A DNA stretch of 64,000 nt. It comes from Caprella mutica. Taxonomy: Eukaryota; Arthropoda; Malacostraca; Amphipoda; Caprellidae. This document shows positions 58,325 to 64,000 of this stretch, piece after piece. Below the pieces are notes generated by a model. It was not told the DNA's origin. It was given only the letters and a program-made list of their open reading frames with translations, and ran no database searches. Both the position numbers and the translations under genes were made by a program. The number at the start of each line of letters is the position of its first letter. The first letter of the stretch is position 1. The stretch lies in assembly GCA_947561585.1 (NCBI GenBank), contig CANNZV010002458.1, positions 33,404 to 97,403 of the forward strand. Direction: 5' to 3'.

Positions 58325-58651
58325 TTAGTAAAATACTGCTAACCAAATAGTTGGATTATTAGTGTCTGTATATTTTACTCTATGCTTCACATGAGCTTTT
58401 ATATCTATATAGTCATTTTTATTTAGTTTTACTTCTTTTACTTTATCTTCTTCTTTAAATTCTAAAACAGCTTCACCCTCAAGTAGTAAAACAAACTCAT
58501 TTTCATCTTGGTCATACCAAAAATCTTTTGGGCTTGTTTGACCAGTAGAAACAATTCGTTCAATTCTTACATTTTTATTCTTTAGTAAATCACTAAAGAT
58601 TTCTTCTTTGCTATTTAAATCAATATCATTTAAAATCGACTGTTTTTCCAT
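58325..58651 (-). CDS. Small cupin-domain protein
   Basis: The 108-residue protein is a single cupin barrel. Motif 1 is seen as the DQDENEFVLLLEGEAVLEF region, and motif 2 as YIDIKAHVKHRVKYT. The N-terminus is a short charged helix. Family members are often called phosphoribosylaminoimidazole-like or quercetin-type cupins; no reaction can be given. GGTCAAATATG is the start context. It lies 60 bp before the BaiN-like gene on the same strand. Confidence 0.78.
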   Translation of the reverse strand: MEKQSILNDIDLNSKEEIFSDLLKNKNVRIERIVSTGQTSPKDFWYDQDENEFVLLLEGEAVLEFKEEDKVKEVKLNKNDYIDIKAHVKHRVKYTDTNNPTIWLAVFY

Positions 58652-58947
58652 ATTTGACCTCTTTTATTTAGTATAAATTATAGCATTATTTTGTGAAAAT
58701 AGTCTGTTTTTATTCTATACTAAAGTAATCAACTTTACTTTTTTACACCTTTTTTTAAAAATTTTTATCTTTTTGTCTATTTTTTTACTCAAGATTACTT
58801 TTAACTTGTTAAAATAGTATTGTAAGTGCTAAATTATGGTACTTTAGTAATATGTTCAAGATTAGTGTTTTTTAGCCAAAATTAGCTCAAAAAGCCTAAA
58901 TAATAGTAATTTAGTAAAGAATATCAAGTTAATTATGATTAAATCAC
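58652..58947. promoter_or_regulatory. Upstream region of the sulfur operon with repeated ACTTTAGTAAT-like motifs
   Basis: This 371-bp gap (to 59022) has no gene. It contains at least three related motifs: ACTAAAGTAATCAACTTTACT near 58720, TACTTTAGTAATATGTTCAAG near 58842, and TAATTTAGTAAAGAATATCAAG near 58906. Spacing and similarity suggest a repeated binding site for a regulator, perhaps the operon's own Rrf2 protein. This is inferred from repetition, not proven. Confidence 0.45.
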
Positions 58948-58976
58948 TTGACATTGATTTTAAAATATATTACAAT
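58948..58976 (+). promoter_or_regulatory. Sigma-70 promoter of the metY-cys operon
   Basis: TTGACA (58948-58953) and TACAAT (58971-58976) are separated by 17 bp and point to metY, whose start is 47 bp downstream. The start site should be near 58983. The repeated motifs just upstream and partly over the -35 region would suit regulation. Confidence 0.85.
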
Positions 58977-59022
58977 TTCGACATAAAACAAAAGAAAGAA
59001 GAAAAAATATAAAGGATACAAA

Positions 59023-60291
59023 ATGCATAAAGAAACAATTGCAGTACATGGAGGCTACAACAATAAAGAGGGTTGGGGTACTATGTCTGTGCCGATTGCT
59101 CAAACAACTGCGTACGCATTTAGAGATGCTGAGCACGCTGCAAACTTATTTGCATTAAAAGAGTTAGGTTCAATCTATACTAGATTAACAAATCCAACTA
59201 CTGATGTATTAGAGCAAAGACTTGCTCAACTTGAAGGTGGAGCTGGAGCTATTTGTGTATCTAGTGGTCAAGCTGCTATTTTCTACGCTATTTCAAACGT
59301 AGCAGAAGCAGGTGACAACATTCTTATCTCTGATAAATTATATGGTGGAGCTGTTACACTTTTAACTCACACTATAAAAAGATTTGGAATTACAGCAAAA
59401 GTATTTAAAAGTGCAGATGCTTCAAATTTAGAAGAGCAAATTGATGATAAGACAAAAGCAATTTTCTTTGAATCTTTATCAAACCCACAAATTGCTATTG
59501 CAGATGTGGAAAAAATCGTAGAGATTGGTAAAAGAAATGGAGTTTTAACTATTTGTGATAACACAGTAGCAAGTCCAGCTTTATTTAATCCAATCAAATG
59601 GGGAGTTGATGTAGTAGTTCACTCAACATCTAAGTTTATAAATGGTCAAGGTACTGCTGTTGGTGGTGCTATTATTGAAAGAGATGGTTTAGCAGATTTC
59701 TTTAAAGAAAACTCTAAAAGATACTATCACTTTGTAGAGCCAGATGCTAGTTACCATGGTTTAGTTTATACTGATGTGCCATTGCCAAACTTTTGTTTAA
59801 GAATTAGGTTAGCACTATTAAGAGATATTGGGGCTTGTCAATCTCCAAATACATCTTGGTTACTATTACAAACTATTGAAACTTTAGATATTAGAATGGA
59901 AAAACACTCTAAAAACTCTTTAGAGGTTGCTAAATTCTTAGAAGCTCATCCAAAAGTTAAGTCTGTTAACTACCCTGGATTAGAATCAAGTCCATACTAT
60001 GATAAAGCTCAAAAGTACTTTGAAGGTGGAAAAGCTTCTGGTCTTATCTCTTTTGAAGCCGAGTCTTATGAGGAAGCAAAAAAAGTGATTGATAGTACTA
60101 AACTATTTAGTGTTGTTGTAAATATTGGTGATTCAAAATCACTTATTGTACAACCTGCTTCTACAACTCACTCTCAGTTAAGCCCTGAGGAGTTAGAAAA
60201 AGCTGGTGTAAACCCTACTACGGTTAGATTATCAATTGGTTTAGAAAATCCTGCTGATTTAATAGAAGATTTAAATCAAGCATTAAATTAA
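59023..60291 (+). CDS. metY: O-acetylhomoserine sulfhydrylase (aminocarboxypropyltransferase)
   Basis: This PLP enzyme adds sulfide (or methanethiol) to O-acetylhomoserine to give homocysteine or methionine. The 422-residue protein has YTRLTNPTTDVLEQRLAQLEGG, the SSGQAAIFYA phosphate-binding loop, and the PLP lysine 204 in HSTSKFINGQGTAVGG. The C-terminal LIVQPASTTHSQLSPEE is conserved. AAAGGATAC precedes the ATG. It is the first gene of the sulfur operon, followed at 12 bp by the Rrf2 regulator. Confidence 0.95.
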   Translation: MHKETIAVHGGYNNKEGWGTMSVPIAQTTAYAFRDAEHAANLFALKELGSIYTRLTNPTTDVLEQRLAQLEGGAGAICVSSGQAAIFYAISNVAEAGDNILISDKLYGGAVTLLTHTIKRFGITAKVFKSADASNLEEQIDDKTKAIFFESLSNPQIAIADVEKIVEIGKRNGVLTICDNTVASPALFNPIKWGVDVVVHSTSKFINGQGTAVGGAIIERDGLADFFKENSKRYYHFVEPDASYHGLVYTDVPLPNFCLRIRLALLRDIGACQSPNTSWLLLQTIETLDIRMEKHSKNSLEVAKFLEAHPKVKSVNYPGLESSPYYDKAQKYFEGGKASGLISFEAESYEEAKKVIDSTKLFSVVVNIGDSKSLIVQPASTTHSQLSPEELEKAGVNPTTVRLSIGLENPADLIEDLNQALN

Positions 60292-60303
60292 GAGAGAAAT
60301 AAA

Positions 60304-60717
60304 ATGCCGTTAATATCCACAAAAGGTGTATATGGTCTTACAGCCATGTACGAACTAAGCAAGCATGACAAAGAGACTCCTATGCAAATCAAGGAGATCT
60401 CTTCAAATGCTAACATTCCTCAAAACTACTTAGAGCAACTTCTAAGTAAGTTAAGAAGAGCCGAACTTGTTAAAAGTATTAGAGGTGCTAAGGGTGGATA
60501 TATCCTAGCTCATAATGCTGAAGATATCAAGGTTGTTGATATTTTAATAGCATTAGAGGATGATTTAAAGATTGTTGATGCTAAAGCTTCGAATCCAATT
60601 TTGAATATCTTTTTTGATGATTCGAAGCAAAGCATGAAAAAAATATTTGATGTGACTCTAGCTGGTCTAGATGATTATCAAGATAAATACAATGAATTTT
60701 TACATTATAGTATATAA
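60304..60717 (+). CDS. Rrf2 family regulator, cysteine-free, CymR-like
   Basis: The 137-residue protein has the Rrf2 winged helix: TKGVYGLTAMYELSKHD, IKEISSNANIPQNYLEQLLSKLRRAELVKSIRGAKGGY. It has no cysteine, so it cannot bind an Fe-S cluster like IscR. It sits inside a metY-cysK operon. In Bacillus, CymR of this family represses cysteine genes and forms a complex with CysK; an analogous role is suggested by placement but not shown. Confidence 0.9.
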   Translation: MPLISTKGVYGLTAMYELSKHDKETPMQIKEISSNANIPQNYLEQLLSKLRRAELVKSIRGAKGGYILAHNAEDIKVVDILIALEDDLKIVDAKASNPILNIFFDDSKQSMKKIFDVTLAGLDDYQDKYNEFLHYSI

Positions 60718-60729
60718 AGGAAATAAATT

Positions 60730-61662
60730 ATGAATTACGCTGAAAATTTAACACAATTAATTGGAAACACTCCATTAGTAAAATTACAAGGTTCTAGTAA
60801 CGCAAGTGGTGCTACTGTATTAGGTAAGTGTGAGTTTATGAACCCATCTCACTCTGTTAAAGATAGAATTGGTACAAACATGATTAACACTGCTTTAGAG
60901 CAAGGTTTAATCAACAAAGATACAACTGTAATTGAGCCAACTTCTGGTAATACAGGTATTGCTTTAGCTTCTGTTTGTGCAGCTTTAGGAATTAAATTAG
61001 TTCTTACTATGCCTTCATCAATGAGTATTGAAAGAAGAAGATTATTAAAAGCTTTAGGTGCTGATTTAGTATTAACAGAGCCAGAAAAAGGTATGAAAGG
61101 TGCTATTGAAAAAGCAAGTGAATTAGCAGAGCAAACAGAAAACTCTTTCATTCCACAACAGTTTAACAATGGTGCAAATCCAGAGATTCACAGACAAACA
61201 ACTGCACAAGAAATCTTAAAAGATACAGATGGAAAAATTGATATTTTAGTTGCAGCTATTGGTACTGGTGGAACTATTACAGGTGTTGGTGAAGTATTAA
61301 AACAACACAACCCTGATATTAAAGTAATTGCAGTTGAGCCAGAAGCATCTCCTGTATTAAGTGGTGGTAAACCAGGACCTCATAAAATCCAAGGTATTGG
61401 TGCAGGATTTGTTCCAGGTGTATTAAATACTGATGTATTTGATGAAGTTCTTACAGTTGGAAATGATACTGCTATTGAAGCATCTAGAAAATTAGCTCAA
61501 ACAGAAGGTTTACTAATTGGTATTTCAGCAGGAGCAAATGTTCACGCAGCAGATGTAATTGCAAACAGACCTGAAAATAAAGGTAAAACAATTGTTACTA
61601 TCCTTTGTGATACAGGTGAAAGATATTTAAGTTCAGGACTATATAACTATGATGAAGAGTAA
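60730..61662 (+). CDS. cysK: Cysteine synthase A (O-acetylserine sulfhydrylase)
   Basis: This PLP enzyme makes cysteine from O-acetylserine and sulfide. The 310-residue protein has the PLP lysine 44 in [13 protein letters not shown], the substrate loop [10 protein letters not shown] and the phosphate-binding [11 protein letters not shown]. The [11 protein letters not shown] segment is intact. It follows the Rrf2 gene by 12 bp. The gene ends inside a stem-loop. Confidence 0.97.
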   Translation: MNYAENLTQLIGNTPLVKLQGSSNASGATVLGKCEFMNPSHSVKDRIGTNMINTALEQGLINKDTTVIEPTSGNTGIALASVCAALGIKLVLTMPSSMSIERRRLLKALGADLVLTEPEKGMKGAIEKASELAEQTENSFIPQQFNNGANPEIHRQTTAQEILKDTDGKIDILVAAIGTGGTITGVGEVLKQHNPDIKVIAVEPEASPVLSGGKPGPHKIQGIGAGFVPGVLNTDVFDEVLTVGNDTAIEASRKLAQTEGLLIGISAGANVHAADVIANRPENKGKTIVTILCDTGERYLSSGLYNYDEE

Positions 61663-61674
61663 TAACTCTTCATC
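61651..61674 (+). other. Stem-loop at the end of cysK
   Basis: A perfect 10-bp stem (GATGAAGAGT / ACTCTTCATC) with a 4-nt loop includes the cysK stop codon. No T-run follows, so it may stabilise or partly end the upstream mRNA within the operon. Confidence 0.6.
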
Positions 61675-61710
61675 AGTATATAGCCCTTTAAAAAGAAAGG
61701 GAAAATAAAT

Positions 61711-61941
61711 ATGCATGAAAAACCTTATAGATCTATCGTAAAGACTATATCTTGGAGAACTCTAGGAACTCTTGACACAATCATCATCTCTTATTTTATT
61801 ACAGGAAGTTTAGGTATGGCAGCATCAATTGGTTCAATCGAACTTGTTACAAAGATGATTTTATACTACTTCCATGAAAGAGCATGGAATAAGATAAATT
61901 TAGGAAGAGTTAAACCAGCAGAAAATGATTATCAAATTTAG
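61711..61941 (+). CDS. DUF2061 family membrane protein
   Basis: The 76-residue protein matches DUF2061: RSIVKTISWRTLGTLDTIIISYFITGS, then KMILYYFHERAWNKINLGR. It has two short membrane helices. The family often sits beside sulfate-assimilation genes, sometimes fused to or near cysN/cysC, but its function is unknown. GAAAGGGAAAATAAAT precedes the ATG. It lies between cysK and cysH in this operon. Confidence 0.85.
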   Translation: MHEKPYRSIVKTISWRTLGTLDTIIISYFITGSLGMAASIGSIELVTKMILYYFHERAWNKINLGRVKPAENDYQI

Positions 61942-61952
61942 GTAAGGTATTT

Positions 61953-62657
61953 ATGAGTAAAGAAATAGTAAATAGATTAAATAAAGATTTAGAAAATAAA
62001 TCAACACAAGAAGTATTAGCTTTCTTTTTAGAAAACTATAAAGGTAAAGTTGCTCTAAGTTCTAGTTTAGCAGCGGAAGATCAAGCTGTAACAGACATAA
62101 TGTTAAAACAAGACAAAGAAGCCAGAATTTTCACACTTGATACAGGAAGACTGCACCCAGAAACTTACGATGTGATGGATGCAACAAACTTAAAATACAA
62201 TATTAAAATTGATGTATTTTTTCCAGATAGCCAAAAAGTTCAAGAATTATACCAAGACCAAGGTGTAAATGGACATTTTGAAAGTATTGAGAAAAGAAAA
62301 AACTGTTGTGGAATTAGAAAGATTGAGCCTTTAAAAAGAGCACTAAAAGATTTAGATGTTTGGATTACAGGACTTAGAGCAGCTCAAAGTGTAACAAGAA
62401 CTGATATGCCAGTAATTGAATGGGATGAAGCTTTTGAAGTTATCAAAGTAAACCCTATTATCAACTGGAATGAAGAAGATGTATGGAACTACATTAAAGA
62501 AAATAGAGTTCCATATAACAAGTTACATGACCAAGGCTTCCCAAGTATTGGATGCGCACCATGTACAAGAGCCGTAAAAGAAGGTGAAGACATAAGAGCC
62601 GGAAGATGGTGGTGGGAGAACCCAGAACACAAAGAGTGTGGTTTACACAAGAAATAA
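61953..62657 (+). CDS. cysH: Assimilatory adenylylsulfate (APS) reductase, CysH family
   Basis: The enzyme reduces activated sulfate to sulfite. The 234-residue protein has the SSSLAAEDQAVTDIM loop, TLDTGRLHPETYD, and two cysteine pairs: RKNCCGIRKIEPL and GCAPCTRAV, plus the C-terminal ECGLH. The four cysteines form the [4Fe-4S] site of the APS-using subfamily, so PAPS and CysC would not be needed. The gene is followed by cysD in 9 bp. Confidence 0.94.
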   Translation: MSKEIVNRLNKDLENKSTQEVLAFFLENYKGKVALSSSLAAEDQAVTDIMLKQDKEARIFTLDTGRLHPETYDVMDATNLKYNIKIDVFFPDSQKVQELYQDQGVNGHFESIEKRKNCCGIRKIEPLKRALKDLDVWITGLRAAQSVTRTDMPVIEWDEAFEVIKVNPIINWNEEDVWNYIKENRVPYNKLHDQGFPSIGCAPCTRAVKEGEDIRAGRWWWENPEHKECGLHKK

Positions 62658-62666
62658 AGGAATAAA

Positions 62667-63581
62667 ATGGAAATTAGTAATGAAAGATTAACACATTTAA
62701 AACAGCTTGAAGCTGAGTCTATGCATATTATGAAAGAAGTTGTAGCAGAGTTTTCTAACCCTGGTATGCTTTATTCTGTAGGAAAAGACTCTTCTGTAAT
62801 GCTACATATTTTACAAAAAGCATTTTACCCAGCACCTCCTCCATTACCTTTAATGCACGTGGATACAAAATGGAAATTCAAAGAAATGATTGAATTTAGA
62901 GATAGACGTGCTAAAGAAGTTGGAATGGAGTTAATTGTTTACTCAAACCCTAAAGGTTTAGAGATGGATATTTCTCCATTTGAACATGGAAGTTCACTAC
63001 ATACAGAAGTTATGAAAACAGAGGGTTTAAAAAATGCTTTAAATATCCAAAAGTTTGATGCTGTATTTGGTGGGGCTAGAAGAGATGAAGAAAAATCAAG
63101 AGCAAAAGAGAGAATCTACTCTTTTAGAGATAAAAATCATAGATGGGACCCAAAGAACCAAAGACCAGAATTATGGAATATCTACAATGGTAAACACACA
63201 CAAGGTGAGTCTATTAGAGTATTCCCATTATCAAACTGGACAGAACTTGATATTTGGCAATATATCTATTTAGAAAATATTGATATTCCTGATTTATACT
63301 TCTCAAAAGAAAGAGAAGTTGTAGAGTACATGGGTACAAAAATCATGGTAGATGATGATAGAGTTCCTGAAGAGCTTAGAAAAACAGCTAAAAAAGAGAA
63401 AGTTAGATTTAGAACACTTGGTTGTTATCCTTTAACAGGAGCAGTTGAGAGTGAAGCTTCTACTTTACCAGAGATTATTCAAGAGATGTTAACTTGTACT
63501 ACATCTGAGAGACAAGGTAGACTAATAGATAGTGATGGTGACGCATCAATGGAAAAAAAGAAACAAGAAGGATATTTTTAA
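62667..63581 (+). CDS. cysD: Sulfate adenylyltransferase subunit 2
   Basis: CysD is the catalytic subunit of ATP sulfurylase that forms APS from sulfate and ATP. The 304-residue protein has the PP-loop [11 protein letters not shown] near residue 36, the [16 protein letters not shown] region and [20 protein letters not shown]. It is the partner of CysN, which begins one base after its stop. The pair forms the heterodimer driven by GTP hydrolysis. Confidence 0.97.
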   Translation: MEISNERLTHLKQLEAESMHIMKEVVAEFSNPGMLYSVGKDSSVMLHILQKAFYPAPPPLPLMHVDTKWKFKEMIEFRDRRAKEVGMELIVYSNPKGLEMDISPFEHGSSLHTEVMKTEGLKNALNIQKFDAVFGGARRDEEKSRAKERIYSFRDKNHRWDPKNQRPELWNIYNGKHTQGESIRVFPLSNWTELDIWQYIYLENIDIPDLYFSKEREVVEYMGTKIMVDDDRVPEELRKTAKKEKVRFRTLGCYPLTGAVESEASTLPEIIQEMLTCTTSERQGRLIDSDGDASMEKKKQEGYF

Positions 63582-63582
63582 G

Positions 63583-64000
63583 ATGGCACATCAATCAGAT
63601 TTAATTTCAAAGAATATTGAAGCATATTTAAAAGAGCATGAAAACAAAGAGATTTTAAGATTTATTACTTGTGGTTCAGTTGATGACGGTAAATCAACTT
63701 TAATTGGAAGACTATTATACGATTCAAAAATGATTTTTGAAGATCAATTAGCAAGTATAGAAAAAGATAGTAAAAAAGTTGGAACAACTGGTGAGAAGAT
63801 TGACTTAGCACTTTTAGTTGATGGTTTAGCATCTGAGAGAGAACAAGGTATTACTATTGATGTTGCTTATAGATTCTTCTCAACTGATAAGAGAAAGTTT
63901 ATTATTGCTGATACTCCAGGTCATGAACAATACACAAGAAACATGGCAACAGGAGCTTCAACAGCTGATTTAGCAATTATCTTAGTTGATGCAAGACAAG
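63583..64000 (+). CDS. cysN: Sulfate adenylyltransferase subunit 1 (GTPase), 3' end outside the window
   Basis: CysN is the GTPase subunit of ATP sulfurylase. ATG at 63583 lies one base after the cysD stop, and the frame is open to the window end (139 codons). It has the P-loop [20 protein letters not shown], the switch-[16 protein letters not shown], the [17 protein letters not shown] motif, and ends mid-gene at VDARQ. Whether a CysC kinase is fused downstream is not visible. Confidence 0.96.
   Translation, partial: MAHQSDLISKNIEAYLKEHENKEILRFITCGSVDDGKSTLIGRLLYDSKMIFEDQLASIEKDSKKVGTTGEKIDLALLVDGLASEREQGITIDVAYRFFSTDKRKFIIADTPGHEQYTRNMATGASTADLAIILVDARQ

Overview
The window is an AT-rich bacterial chromosome segment that reads as a member of the Campylobacterota, most likely Arcobacter-like (family Arcobacteraceae). 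Pointers to this are the very low GC outside the RNA genes, the 16S-tRNA-Ile-tRNA-Ala-23S-5S operon, the tRNA-tuf-rpmG-tRNA-Trp-secE-nusG-rplKAJL-rpoB order, a futalosine-pathway MqnA, a free-standing ThiD2-like protein and large PAS sensor kinases. The assignment is by gene content and style only; no database comparison was possible.

Layout. Bases 1-8100 (minus strand) carry the translation and transcription block: tRNA-Phe, -Thr, -Tyr and -Gly, tuf, rpmG, tRNA-Trp, secE, nusG, rplK, rplA, rplJ, rplL and the first 877 codons of rpoB, which leaves the window. Bases 8140-23450 are rich in cell-wall genes: murD, mraY, a class A penicillin-binding protein, uppP, murG, ftsW and ftsI. Among them lie gpmI, an orphan ABC ATPase, glnA, a PHP phosphatase with moaE/moaD, and mqnA. 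A complete rRNA operon (24459-30156, minus strand) has a consensus sigma-70 promoter and a strong terminator. Bases 30406-36328 hold a Bax-inhibitor-1 protein, thiD2, a BioC-like methyltransferase and a compact run secG-deacetylase-frr-pyrE-RDD-MFS. Bases 36372-55652 are mixed accessory and stress functions: a sensor kinase paired with a solute-binding protein, YaaA, YchJ, ComEA-like, a Crp/Fnr regulator divergent from ygbA, ung, an acetolactate-synthase-like/ALDH pair, gph-rof, a MarR-controlled efflux pump, a two-domain hemerythrin, a rhodanese, a DASH-type photolyase, a DksA-like protein, Nif3 and DUF350. Bases 55653-57030 look like a small island of decay: an N-terminally cut DUF2971 gene abutting a 123-bp palindromic element. 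Bases 59023-64000 are a sulfur-assimilation operon: metY, an Rrf2 regulator, cysK, DUF2061, cysH, cysD and cysN (cut by the window end).

The main anomaly is a clustered set of single-base frameshifts. They hit uppP, murG (three), ftsW, the acetolactate-synthase-like gene, marR, an unnamed gene at 49.7-50.0 kb, the hemerythrin gene (two), the rhodanese gene (two) and DUF2971 (two). Many lie in homopolymer runs, and several of the genes should be essential. Local sequence error is the simplest explanation. No phage, IS transposase, CRISPR array, toxin or clear novel defence system was found. The best candidates for new biology are the palindromic element at 56904-57026, the regulator/operator pairs (Crp/Fnr-ygbA and MarR-efflux) and the Rrf2-controlled cysteine operon.
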